Source: Bacteroides sp. (GTDB lineage Bacteria > Bacteroidota > Bacteroidia > Bacteroidales > Bacteroidaceae). From it: 16,665 nt of DNA. Below the pieces are notes generated by a model. That model did no database searches and was not told the origin of the DNA. It saw only the letters and a program-made list of their open reading frames with translations. The position numbers were made by a program, and so were the translations under genes. Positions within the stretch are counted from its first letter, which is position 1, and every line of letters begins with the position of its first letter. Below are positions 1 through 9,167 of this stretch, piece after piece. Location: contig JASLDF010000021.1 of NCBI GenBank assembly GCA_030151635.1, positions 1 through 16,665 on the forward strand, in the 5' to 3' direction.

Positions 1-303
1 ACCACTCTGAACAAGCTATTTGATGGATAGAGAAATAGGCAACCCCTTATTTTAATAGCAATCACTTCCAGTTCATAGACTCCAGAGATAAACGAATTGT
101 GGGTATTCGATTGTTTAGTTTCAAACAATTGTGGCTAACAGAAACGATTCAATTCAAGAAGATTGTGGAAGACCTGGCCACTAAAACATCACTTTTACCT
201 TTCCATGGTACACACCACAAAAATGATAGCTGCAAAAGAAACACATTCCAATATAAATGACAGCGAAGAGTTGAATGAAAACCCGAAAAGCTTATTGTGA
301 TAT
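1..303. other. Left edge, no supportable gene; possible decayed coding remnant
   Basis: No start-to-stop gene can be supported here. One plus-strand frame is open from 39 to 257 (about 73 codons, containing NHFQFIDSRDKRIVGIRLF) and ends at a TGA at 258-260. It has no plausible start and is preceded by a TAG at 36-38. The composition looks more coding-like than the AT-rich stretch after 496, so this may be the eroded end of an older gene interrupted at the island boundary. I do not recognise the family. Nothing resembling a tRNA, integrase or transposase was seen. Confidence 0.3.
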
Positions 304-495
304 TAAATAATTCTCAATAGCACTTCAATAGCACCTCCGTTTCGAACTTCTATTGAGCGTGGAGTGATACAGATTAAACGCACTACAGCCAGATGACCGA
401 CAATCAAAACCATCAGCAGTAAAACTTTGAGAATAATGTGTGACTACAAAAATTGAGTAAAATGGATAGTGGCTGCATATCTGGCAGAGCATCTA
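304..495 (+). repeat. Left copy of a long direct repeat flanking the island
   Basis: Positions 323-495 match 12708-12880 with a constant offset of 12385 and only two differences that I can see (GTGGAGTGA versus GTGGATTGA, and TAAAACTTT versus TAAAGCTTT). Upstream, the 8-mer TAAATAAT is also shared. The left copy carries one extra 11-base unit (312-322, TCTCAATAGCA) that is a near-duplicate of the adjacent CTTCAATAGCA (323-333). An 8-bp inverted repeat, CTCAATAG (313-320) and CTATTGAG (350-357), lies at this end. Neither strand encodes a protein I recognise. The repeat could be an attachment-like duplication, a remnant of a small mobile element, or a homology block used for recombination. Confidence 0.93.
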
Positions 496-998
496 GCAGC
501 AATCATAACATAGTGAAAGAAGTTACAAAATCCCATCGTTGTTTTCATTTGTACAAACATTGCAGAAGGTTAAAGTTTAGTTTGTAATCTTTCATCTTCG
601 GTGAACCAACCTCAAAACTAATCCGCAATATTTATTAATATAAATTATAAAAATAATAAAAACATTTCCTTAAATATAGAACCAAAACAACAATACATCA
701 CCTTATATGAATGATTCAGTATACAGCTAGAAAGTTATAATTATTGCCACCTTGTTTATTTACTGTTATTGTAATAGGAATCATACATTATATCTAACTA
801 TGTGAATAGATGAGCCATAAAATGGCACTAGTTTATTATAGGTTTGCAGAAGGATAATTACTGTTGAATATAGTTACATGAATAGTTTTATTAAAAAACA
901 TGAGATTTGTACTATAAAAACATCATAAATTAAGATATTGTTTTATTATTAATTTAATAATATTTACATTTATAAAATAATAAAAGATTTAGTTAAAT
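496..998. other. AT-rich leader region upstream of the tubulin-like operon
   Basis: About 500 bases without a supportable gene, extremely AT-rich towards the operon start. It presumably holds the operon promoter. The only match to the Bacteroidota -7 consensus TAnnTTTG that I noticed is TAGGTTTG at 839-846, without a clear TTTG element at the expected distance upstream, so it is weak. If it is used, the untranslated leader would be about 145 bases. No terminator hairpin, RNA gene or repeat is evident. Confidence 0.45.
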
Positions 999-2015
999 AT
1001 GAAAAGTAAGTTTTTGTGTAGCTTGTTAATACTGCTTGTTATGTGTCAAGGTGTATTCGCCCAAAACAATAGCCAATTTTCAAAAGAACGCCGCATATAT
1101 TTATGGGACGTTACTCTTTCAATGAAAGGTTATAAAAACAAAACTCCAGATATTTGGGATAAAGTTGTTAAGTCTCTATGTGAAAACATAGAAAATATCA
1201 TGGATGAGAATACGGAGGTAATTATTCTTCCATACCAAGAAAGAATTCTTGAAAGATGGGTTTATAAAGCAAACAAGGCTAACAAAGCGACGCTAATCCG
1301 TAAGATTAAGAGTTATGACAATAAGAATGTTACAAATACCAATATCTTGTCGCCTTTCGAGGAAGCTGTCGATACATATTTAAGCGATGATGATCATATT
1401 CGTAACGTTATATTCTTATTAACGGATGGTCAGCATAATGTAAAAAGCCCAACAGTTGAAGACTTCTACAATTATATTAGAAATTGGTGCAACATCGCCG
1501 TTGCTAAGAACACTTATGCTTTTTATATTACACTTACGGAATTTGCACGAAATCCTCAATTATCTAAGATAATTGAGAGCACTTGTAATATCAGAGAAAT
1601 TCCTTATACTGATACAATTAATTTCATTGAATTTATTGCTCCGAGATTTATTAAATATAATATCAAAGATGATAAAGATAAATTAATTACACTGAAATTA
1701 AATTTGCCTACTGATATCAAAGCAATACCAAAAGATATTAAAATAAGGGTACAATCAACCAACAATAGCTATGTCTCTGTAGATGAAACGTGCATTGTAA
1801 AAAACAATGAAATTTCTTTCAAGATAAAACATATTATGGAGGATCGGGATATGAAAACTCAATTGTCTTCTGATAGAGATACTGCTATTGCATTATCTTT
1901 ATCTATTGATCCCCAAACACAAAGTAAATACCCATTAGTACTTCTTACTTCAGACAAAACAAATTTAGAGCTGGTAAATAAGCACGAAAAAACACTTAAA
2001 ATCAACATCAAATGA
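999..2015 (+). CDS. Secreted von Willebrand factor A domain protein
   Basis: This 338-residue protein begins with a clear Sec signal peptide (residues 1-21: charged MKSK, a hydrophobic core, ending GVFAQ), so it should act in the periplasm. A vWA fold follows. The strand with the metal-binding MIDAS motif reads RRIYLWDVTLSM, giving Asp37-x-Thr39-x-Ser41, a Thr-for-Ser variant of DxSxS. A Thr lies in the VTNTNI segment (112-114), and the second acidic loop is FLLTDGQHN with Asp143. Residues from about 220 to 338 look beta-rich and may be a second domain. vWA domains usually bind partner proteins through a metal ion. It is the first gene of a four-gene operon and its TGA overlaps the next ATG in ATGA. 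The family and location are well supported; the partner and role are inferred from context. Confidence 0.85.
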   Translation: MKSKFLCSLLILLVMCQGVFAQNNSQFSKERRIYLWDVTLSMKGYKNKTPDIWDKVVKSLCENIENIMDENTEVIILPYQERILERWVYKANKANKATLIRKIKSYDNKNVTNTNILSPFEEAVDTYLSDDDHIRNVIFLLTDGQHNVKSPTVEDFYNYIRNWCNIAVAKNTYAFYITLTEFARNPQLSKIIESTCNIREIPYTDTINFIEFIAPRFIKYNIKDDKDKLITLKLNLPTDIKAIPKDIKIRVQSTNNSYVSVDETCIVKNNEISFKIKHIMEDRDMKTQLSSDRDTAIALSLSIDPQTQSKYPLVLLTSDKTNLELVNKHEKTLKINIK

Positions 2016-2917
2016 GCAAGCTACATATCTATATCGCCATTGTATGCGTTGCCTTGTCTTCATGTTCAGAGAAAGATGACCTAGGGGCATTTTGGGGAGA
2101 TACTGAAATCTACGATGATTTCTTATTTAATAAATACACCCCTACTCTAATCAACAAAACGATGGAGTTAGAATTTAATGAACATGCTAAAAATGCAAAT
2201 GCTAAAGTGCATTTTGGGTTATTCAAAGAGGATGGTAATGGTGGAGTTGTTAAAATTAAAACAACGGAGGCGTTACTACATATCGATGATAAAGTAATGA
2301 ACAACAATGAGTTTACTATAAACCAAAATCAGACAAGTGTAAAAATTGGCATCGAGGTTCGTAAGGATACACCAAATGGACGAAATTCTTGGCTGCTAAA
2401 GACGATGAGTTTCTCCGAAATTGACCGAATTGATGACATTGAGCTAGACACAAGTCATTCCAATAACTACACGCTTAAATTCTATATAAAGAAAGCTGAG
2501 GTCATGAATGATCTATCATATGGTTTAAGCATTTTCGCTATAACTATAATTAGTATTCTAATTATTTGGCTACTAATTCTAAAACGAATGTTCTACCCTA
2601 CTTTCAAGAGTGGCATGCTTACTTTTCAAATGGATATCTATAAGCCTATAAAAATAAAAGGAGCTCGAAAGGTTGTGTGTACAAATAAACCACTAAAACA
2701 ATCTAGTCTAAATGCTTTTTTCACAGGCAGAATTATCTATTTCAATAATCCATTCTGGACTAAAGAGTGGCTTATCATCCCAAATAACAAAAAGAATATA
2801 AAGGTTATAGGTGGTAACTTTATGCTGGATCCTTATGCAATGTCAATTTCAAAAGGAACAGAATATACACTACAGAACATTGAGACAAATGAAAAAATAA
2901 CAGTAACATATATTTAA
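2012..2917 (+). CDS. Predicted lipoprotein with an internal transmembrane helix
   Basis: I recognise no named family in this 301-residue protein. The N-terminus (MSKLHIYIAIVCVALSSCSE) looks like a lipoprotein signal with lipobox LSSC and Cys18 as the acylation site. Residues 19-168 are polar and should be periplasmic. A strong hydrophobic helix spans about 170-191 (AITIISILIIWLLIL) and is followed by positive residues (KRMF). That leaves roughly 110 C-terminal residues predicted in the cytoplasm, with several strand-like stretches. The start overlaps the vWA stop by four bases, which implies translational coupling, and the tubulin-like gene starts six bases after its stop. This layout suits a link between a periplasmic vWA protein and a cytoplasmic polymer. 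Alternatively, the N-terminal segment is an uncleaved anchor, giving a two-helix membrane protein. The topology is inferred. Confidence 0.75.
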   Translation: MSKLHIYIAIVCVALSSCSEKDDLGAFWGDTEIYDDFLFNKYTPTLINKTMELEFNEHAKNANAKVHFGLFKEDGNGGVVKIKTTEALLHIDDKVMNNNEFTINQNQTSVKIGIEVRKDTPNGRNSWLLKTMSFSEIDRIDDIELDTSHSNNYTLKFYIKKAEVMNDLSYGLSIFAITIISILIIWLLILKRMFYPTFKSGMLTFQMDIYKPIKIKGARKVVCTNKPLKQSSLNAFFTGRIIYFNNPFWTKEWLIIPNNKKNIKVIGGNFMLDPYAMSISKGTEYTLQNIETNEKITVTYI

Positions 2918-2923
2918 GATATT

Positions 2924-5686
2924 ATGACAACAGGATTAAGAAGATGCCTATACATTGGTTTAGGAGGTTCGGGTATGAATGCAGTATTGCATACCAAGAA
3001 AATGTTTATGGATAACTATGGAGAAGTACCTCCAATGATTGGATTTCTTGGTATTGATACTGATGGTGGCGTTTATAGCAAATCTCTTGATGGCAAAGAA
3101 GGGAGTAAAGTTAGTTTAAATGCATCTGAACAGGTGTCAATTGTAGCAAAGGGAGCTTCCGACATATATAGACAAAACAAGGATCAATACTTCTCATGGT
3201 TAGCCGCAGAGAATATCAACGCGATTGGAACTATGGATATTGGTGCTGGGCAAGTACGATCAAATGGACGTTTGGCATTTTCAATCAATTATGATAAAGT
3301 GCAAAAATCTGTTAGTAGTGCCATTACGCAAATTACAAATGCAACAAACTTAGATAACAATAAGTACAGATTGTTAAGCAATACGATTGAAGTTCACCTT
3401 GTCTTCTCAATATCTGGAGGTACAGGTGCAGGAACTTTTATTGACGCAGCTTACTTAATTAAGAGTGTATTGCCTTCTGATGGTAAATTAATTGGATATG
3501 GCGTTTTACCTGAAGTATTTGAAACAATGATACCTCAAGGTCCAGCTATGGCACGTGTGAAACCTAATGCGTATGCATCGTTGCTTGACTTGGATTTCCT
3601 TATGCATTTAAATGAAAATCAACGACCAATTGAGTTTAAATATTTTACCCATTCGGAAACTGTACAAAAAAGACCGTTCAATGCTATCATGCTGATCGAT
3701 AATAAGAATGAAAATAACGATACTTATACACACATCGATCAACTATCAGAAATGATTAGCCTATCGCTAGTTACTTCGGCTGGAGAATTATCTGTTGCTG
3801 CAGCAAGTGTTAGTGATAACATTGACCAATACATTGCAGACAACACAATGGGTATTGGTAATAAACGAGCTTGGATTGCTGGAGTTGGGGCTTGTGAAAT
3901 TCTATTTAGAGGTGATGAGTTAGCTAAAATTTATGCTCTTAAAGCATCTCAAAAAGTCATACAACTATTAACCAGTGGTTGTAATGACATGAGTACTGTT
4001 GCTAATCAATGGATTGATGAAAACAAATTGCGTGAGAATGATGGTAGAGATGATGTTATTGATTATTTATTGGATCAAAAACCGAAATACCCTCTTCAAG
4101 ACATTACAGACACTTTAAATCCACATATTGAGGTGGAACAATACCAACTATCTTCAATGCCGAAGATGCAGGATATTGAAAGTAAAAGGACGAATAAGAT
4201 TAAAGAAGTACAAGATACTCTTGACAAAATCATTATTAAATATCTGAATCAAGAGTGTGGTATAGATAATTTCGAGAACTTAATTATCGGTTTACAACAA
4301 CAAGTTGAAATATTTGTTGGCGAGATGACCGAAGAAGTTTCGGAATTAGAGTCTAAGAGACCACTTTTAGAAGTAAATCTTAAAACGTTAAACAACGAAC
4401 TGGTTGAAATCGCAAGCAAAACATTCATGATTAACAAATCAGGAAAGATTGCTCAAAAAACTGAAGAAATTACATCAACTGTATATAATTTAGTTATTAA
4501 TAAAAGAGATATTATTCGTAGACAACAAGCTATTGTTCTTTACAACTCTTTAAAAGGAATATTAGCAGATAAATATCAACAGTGCCAAGTTATTCTTAAA
4601 CAAATAAAACAAATTCATTCCGATTTAACGTATAAGCTTAATACAATTCAAAACCAAGTAGGTAGTGGTGTTAAAACGTTCCAAATAGATCTTGCGCCAT
4701 CAATCTCTACCAAGCTAAGAGTTGACGATGCTGACATTAATATAAATGACTTTATCAAATCACTTGCGAATGAGGAAGGTGTATATAATTTTGACCGTCT
4801 TACTAAAGATGAAGTGTCAAATCGAATCTATAAATATGCACTAAATCTGCCTAAAGCTAAACAAGAAAGAGATCGTACTATTGATGAAGTTCTTAACAGT
4901 ATGACGAACGAGGAGTTTGATACTTTAATGACTCGTGCAAATAGTAAATCTCTACCTCTTATCCAAAAAAATTACAAAGGACATGTACCTGAGACTGGTT
5001 TGTACGAAGGTTTTTACATTGGTATTCCTAATAAAAACAAGAGCCGATTTATTGAGAATGGCAATCTAAAAAATAAAGTTAATGATGCCGCAAATGTTGA
5101 GTTCGTACCAACTGGTATGCAGGATCGTGTCATATTCTACAGACAACTAGGAGTGATTCCGACTTTTGCTCTTGATGTTGTTCAAGGATTTAAAACCAAA
5201 TACGATTCATGTAAAATTAATTGTCACTTTGATAACAATGTTTTAACTAGAATGATTCGTGAAGATTTCGGATTTGAACCTAAGCAAGAGTCTGATAAAA
5301 CAATCAACTATTGGGTGTGGGGCTTTATTTTTGGACTTATTAAAGTGGAAAATGATTCCTATTATTACCAAAATAAAAAAGAAGGCCAACCGCTTACAGA
5401 TTATTGGGTGAATATGGATACTAAATATCGTGATGAAGCTTTTGATATATTCAAAACCCATGTAAAAGATATTAGTGGAGATTATGAGACAATAGTCAAT
5501 ACAATTCAAAAAGAAAAGGGTTCATCAGAAATGGAAAAATTCAAAAATGATGTGAAATCTGGCTCAAATTATTTAGTAAAATACTCACAAGTAGGTATGA
5601 CTGTGGACGAACTTCAAATGCGTGAGAATGCTAAAATCATGAAATTAATGAATGAAGAAGTAGTCTTTATTAAAGAGGAATTATAA
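2924..5686 (+). CDS. Tubulin/FtsZ-like GTPase (Tubulin_2-type) with a long helical extension
   Basis: This 920-residue protein has an N-terminal tubulin-superfamily nucleotide-binding domain. The first glycine loop is YIGLGGSG (about 10-16), followed by GFLGIDTDGG (40-49) and a GAGQVRSNGR segment (107-116). The hallmark tubulin signature is GGTGAGTF (165-172). A canonical T7 catalytic loop (FtsZ NxDxxD) is not evident, so GTP hydrolysis between subunits cannot be assumed. Residues about 415-580 are strongly helical and probably coiled coil, and a further 340-residue C-terminal region is unassigned. It is far longer than FtsZ (about 350-450 residues), in line with the large tubulin-like proteins found beside vWA genes that Makarova and Koonin proposed to act in membrane remodelling. 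It sits six bases after the lipoprotein gene and ten before the protease gene. A partial paralogue lies at 9272. Confidence 0.88.
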   Translation: MTTGLRRCLYIGLGGSGMNAVLHTKKMFMDNYGEVPPMIGFLGIDTDGGVYSKSLDGKEGSKVSLNASEQVSIVAKGASDIYRQNKDQYFSWLAAENINAIGTMDIGAGQVRSNGRLAFSINYDKVQKSVSSAITQITNATNLDNNKYRLLSNTIEVHLVFSISGGTGAGTFIDAAYLIKSVLPSDGKLIGYGVLPEVFETMIPQGPAMARVKPNAYASLLDLDFLMHLNENQRPIEFKYFTHSETVQKRPFNAIMLIDNKNENNDTYTHIDQLSEMISLSLVTSAGELSVAAASVSDNIDQYIADNTMGIGNKRAWIAGVGACEILFRGDELAKIYALKASQKVIQLLTSGCNDMSTVANQWIDENKLRENDGRDDVIDYLLDQKPKYPLQDITDTLNPHIEVEQYQLSSMPKMQDIESKRTNKIKEVQDTLDKIIIKYLNQECGIDNFENLIIGLQQQVEIFVGEMTEEVSELESKRPLLEVNLKTLNNELVEIASKTFMINKSGKIAQKTEEITSTVYNLVINKRDIIRRQQAIVLYNSLKGILADKYQQCQVILKQIKQIHSDLTYKLNTIQNQVGSGVKTFQIDLAPSISTKLRVDDADININDFIKSLANEEGVYNFDRLTKDEVSNRIYKYALNLPKAKQERDRTIDEVLNSMTNEEFDTLMTRANSKSLPLIQKNYKGHVPETGLYEGFYIGIPNKNKSRFIENGNLKNKVNDAANVEFVPTGMQDRVIFYRQLGVIPTFALDVVQGFKTKYDSCKINCHFDNNVLTRMIREDFGFEPKQESDKTINYWVWGFIFGLIKVENDSYYYQNKKEGQPLTDYWVNMDTKYRDEAFDIFKTHVKDISGDYETIVNTIQKEKGSSEMEKFKNDVKSGSNYLVKYSQVGMTVDELQMRENAKIMKLMNEEVVFIKEEL

Positions 5687-5696
5687 CAACTTATAA

Positions 5697-8600
5697 ATGA
5701 AACATGGAGTCCATTTAATGTTTGGAAGTGACTTTAGCGAGTCACTTCTAACATTTAAAAAATATATTAACAAATTTGGATCTACTGAAACTGCATCATT
5801 TGTGCATGCATTATTGTGGAATGAAAGTAAAGACAATAAAGATATTATTATCTCTGAAGCTTTACAAGATCCCAACATCAACAATCTGAAATTTAATTCT
5901 GGTATAGAAGACGATTTTAATACCATATTAAAAGAAATCAGTATTATTCCTTCAGCGAACAAGAAGCAGTACACACTTTCATTCTTCCAAAAGCTATTTG
6001 ATAGTCGAATCAATTTAGATACAAAAGAAACATCTTCAAAACTAAGTTTATTCATCTATTTACCCCTGTACGACATCAAGTTATGGAATGAAGTGAAGTT
6101 CATTTGTGAAGTTATTAAGGAGCTACCGGTATCATACGATATTGATATTATTGGATTAGCACCAGATTTAGCTGGATTGTTTACTAATGCACAAAGTATT
6201 GAAGAGCTACCCCAAAAAGCTGTTGAGTATGATAATAATGCTGCTAAGCATATTGGAGAAATAGTTCAATACAGAAAAGACAAGCTTGAAACTATTAAAA
6301 ATGTCTTTTTACTCCAAAACTATTCTAGTCTAGGTTTATCATTAAACTTAAATCTAGAGTCATTTACTAAAATCATTGGGGAAATGGCTTGTATGTTGGC
6401 ACAGTATTATAATGACACAATTGTATCTTCGGCAGAATTGAAAACAATAGGGATATCTATGGTCAATTTTGATAAATATTACTTTATCCAATACTTATTG
6501 AGTAGAACATACCTGCTCTTAATGGATAATGCTAATATACAAGAGAATGAGATCAATGTCAATGAGGTTGTTCAAATCTCCGAACGCTTACTGGCTAACA
6601 AATCGGATTTAATAAATCAATATTGGAACAATAGTGTCAAGAAGAAACTAGCTACTGGAGTATCCATAGAAAGTATTGTTCCTGAGACGGATAAGGAAAT
6701 TAAAAATTTACTTAAGGACGTTACAAAAGAACTTAATTCATTCTTAAATGTTCCTGAAGAAACATATTCAATACCTAGAAAAAAAGCTATATTGGCGAGT
6801 TTATTGGGCTTTGATGATGAGTTAATTGAAGGAAACCAATTCATAGATAATCAAACCATCGTTGACGATTTACAAGCGGAGGGATGTATCCTTTTTATTG
6901 ATGCGAATAACAAGCTTTTAGAAGCTGAACAATTTGACAAAGCTGTGCTATCTCCTACTGGTGAACCTGTGGAATTCTGTCTACCCGAAATCAAGCAATT
7001 AAGAAATTCCATTAAGACTTCTACAACTTATATCAGGAGAACTGAAAAAGAGTTGAAAAAGATTTCCCAACAGATGGATGATTCCAAAACAGCTGATAAA
7101 AGATTGATTTCCGATGGTTCTTTTATATACGAAGGTAAACGCTTTAAATTATTACCAGAGACGTTTATAGAACACTCTTTAGATGAAACCTATGAACCTA
7201 AGAAAGTTGCAAATAGTAATATTGACTTAAGACCTCGATTTACTAGAATTCTAAATCAAGGTAATCAGGGATCTTGTAGTGCTTTTGCTCTTATCGGTAT
7301 TTATGAGTATATTTTAAAATCAGGAGGAAACTTCAATGAAGCATTAAGTAAATCATTCTTGTATTATAACTCGAGGAAGCGAAGTGATAGTCAAGAAGTA
7401 GACACAGGATCTACCATTTATGATGCTATTTCATCGCTTTCTGAAACTGGAACTTGTAAAGAAAGCTTATTTCCTTACAATGAATCTACATTTAATCTAG
7501 AACCATCTTCTGATGCTTATGAAGATGCTAAAGGCAACTTGGTAAGAAAAGCTTTAAACGTTAACGGTAATATTGAAGATATTAAATCGGCTATCGCGGA
7601 AGGTTACCCTGTTGTTTTCGGTTTAAAAATTTTCAATTCTTTTGGAGACAATAATAAAGGGTTTATTTATCACCCTACAGAACAGGATATCCAAGAGAGT
7701 GAAAATGGAAGCTACCATGCAATGGTGATTTGTGGATTTAGTGAAAATGAAAAGGTTTTTGTGGTAAGAAACTCCTGGGGGGAAGCCTTCGGTGATAAAG
7801 GATATTGTTATATCCCTTACTCATACGTTACCGATAAAAGATTTTTTAATGCAGCTTTTATTATAACAGAAATCAATCACGATCAAAAGATTAATAACGA
7901 CAGTTTTGGTAAAGTAAACTTCGATACAACCGATGCGAATATTCAATATGCAATTACTAAAGTACAATTAGAAGAAGAAAAAGTGTATCTAGGCAGGATG
8001 CAACGTAGAGACCAGAAACTTCGTAAACTTCACCTAGAGATGATTGCTAAACTTCGTCATCCAAGATATCGTAAGATATTGATTGAAGGATCTAAAGAGA
8101 GTCTAGTTAAAGAATCTAGTAGCATTTATAAGAAACAAGAAGGTGAAATTGAAAAAGTAGATAAAAAGATTAGCTTTCTGAATAAATCTATTCTTAAATG
8201 GAGTACTTTACTGTTGGGTTCTTTTTTCTTGTTTCTGTCATTATTTATTCTTTACCATACATCTGATTCGTCATATAAATCTGATAATTACCAATTAGCG
8301 AATATTGCAATTTTCATGTCAGTAGTTTCTTTAGTTGCTTTTATAATCTACATTACGAATAGAATTCTTAGAAAAAAGCTTCTTGTAAAAGAGAAAAAGG
8401 AAATTAGAACTTTTTTTACCAGTCAATTATATTACAATAATAAAAAAAGAGACGAAATTGAGGTTTATAACCACATTGCAGGTGAAATTTTAGAGAGGCT
8501 TTTTGATTTAGAAGATGAATTGAAGAGCAAATATCATGTTTTAGAATCCTATTTAGGCAATTTAAAAGTATGGCAACAGGAAGAAATTAAAAAGTCTCAG

Positions 8601-9149
8601 GCTATGTCCTCAACGACAAGAGCTCCGTTTGCTTCACTTAATGATAATGAGATAATGGATAGATACTTCAGTTTAAAGAAGAAGGACATTATCAAAGATC
8701 TTTCATTATCTGCGTTTATAGGTGATTATAAATTAAGTGAATCTGATATTGTTGCTTTTAAAAACAACTTAAAACGAAGAGTTATAGAAACGCTTACAAA
8801 TCAGATACATGACTTTACAATACTCGATTATGCGCTGGGTAAAAAAGATTATCCTTATTTATCTAGTAATTCTGAAGACTTAATAAATTTATTACCGCAT
8901 ATCGATCGTATGGCTAATGTCTTTCTCCTTCTAAACAATGAAACTAAAGCTTCAACTGCACATAAAGTTATAGCGGTTTCGACAGATAGGGATAGTAACA
9001 AATCTGAATGGGGAGAGAAATTCCCTAAAGCTTTTTCTCAAAAGCCAGTGTCTTTATACATTAACAACCCCTATAAACTAGTGATTATGAATATCCTAGA
9101 CCTATACCTAACAGATGTTAGAATTGCTAAAACTACACTGAAAAAGTAA
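5697..9149 (+). CDS. Membrane-anchored protein with a papain-like (C1) cysteine protease domain
   Basis: This 1150-residue multidomain protein has an N-terminal 450 residues I do not recognise, mostly helical. A complete papain-like C1 protease domain spans about 505-725. Gln521 of the oxyanion hole lies six residues before catalytic Cys527 (NQGNQGSCSAFA), His674 is in SYHAMVICGF, and Asn692 is in VVRNSWGEAFGDKGY. This spacing fits an active enzyme. A helical linker leads to two hydrophobic segments (about 835-853 and 867-888) separated by a short polar loop, then about 260 mostly helical residues. There is no signal peptide, so the protease, linker and tail should face the cytoplasm, anchored by a membrane hairpin. 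It is the last gene of the operon, ten bases after the tubulin-like gene and followed by a strong terminator. The substrate is unknown; the tubulin-like partner or an envelope protein are candidates. The protease call is firm, the system role is inference. Confidence 0.88.
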   Translation: MKHGVHLMFGSDFSESLLTFKKYINKFGSTETASFVHALLWNESKDNKDIIISEALQDPNINNLKFNSGIEDDFNTILKEISIIPSANKKQYTLSFFQKLFDSRINLDTKETSSKLSLFIYLPLYDIKLWNEVKFICEVIKELPVSYDIDIIGLAPDLAGLFTNAQSIEELPQKAVEYDNNAAKHIGEIVQYRKDKLETIKNVFLLQNYSSLGLSLNLNLESFTKIIGEMACMLAQYYNDTIVSSAELKTIGISMVNFDKYYFIQYLLSRTYLLLMDNANIQENEINVNEVVQISERLLANKSDLINQYWNNSVKKKLATGVSIESIVPETDKEIKNLLKDVTKELNSFLNVPEETYSIPRKKAILASLLGFDDELIEGNQFIDNQTIVDDLQAEGCILFIDANNKLLEAEQFDKAVLSPTGEPVEFCLPEIKQLRNSIKTSTTYIRRTEKELKKISQQMDDSKTADKRLISDGSFIYEGKRFKLLPETFIEHSLDETYEPKKVANSNIDLRPRFTRILNQGNQGSCSAFALIGIYEYILKSGGNFNEALSKSFLYYNSRKRSDSQEVDTGSTIYDAISSLSETGTCKESLFPYNESTFNLEPSSDAYEDAKGNLVRKALNVNGNIEDIKSAIAEGYPVVFGLKIFNSFGDNNKGFIYHPTEQDIQESENGSYHAMVICGFSENEKVFVVRNSWGEAFGDKGYCYIPYSYVTDKRFFNAAFIITEINHDQKINNDSFGKVNFDTTDANIQYAITKVQLEEEKVYLGRMQRRDQKLRKLHLEMIAKLRHPRYRKILIEGSKESLVKESSSIYKKQEGEIEKVDKKISFLNKSILKWSTLLLGSFFLFLSLFILYHTSDSSYKSDNYQLANIAIFMSVVSLVAFIIYITNRILRKKLLVKEKKEIRTFFTSQLYYNNKKRDEIEVYNHIAGEILERLFDLEDELKSKYHVLESYLGNLKVWQQEEIKKSQAMSSTTRAPFASLNDNEIMDRYFSLKKKDIIKDLSLSAFIGDYKLSESDIVAFKNNLKRRVIETLTNQIHDFTILDYALGKKDYPYLSSNSEDLINLLPHIDRMANVFLLLNNETKASTAHKVIAVSTDRDSNKSEWGEKFPKAFSQKPVSLYINNPYKLVIMNILDLYLTDVRIAKTTLKK

Positions 9150-9167
9150 GTAGTAATGCATTACATT

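Noticed and set aside
39..257. Open plus-strand frame of about 73 codons at the left edge
   Set aside because: It has no start codon of its own, no recognisable family and stops on both sides, so it is noted only as a possible remnant and not called as a gene.
320..495. Minus-strand 55-codon frame within the direct repeat
   Set aside because: There is no family signal and no upstream signals, and both repeat copies keep stops in the other frames. It is treated as non-coding repeat.
5681..6055. Minus-strand 124-codon frame
   Set aside because: It is wholly antisense to the start of the strongly supported protease gene and shows no recognisable motif.
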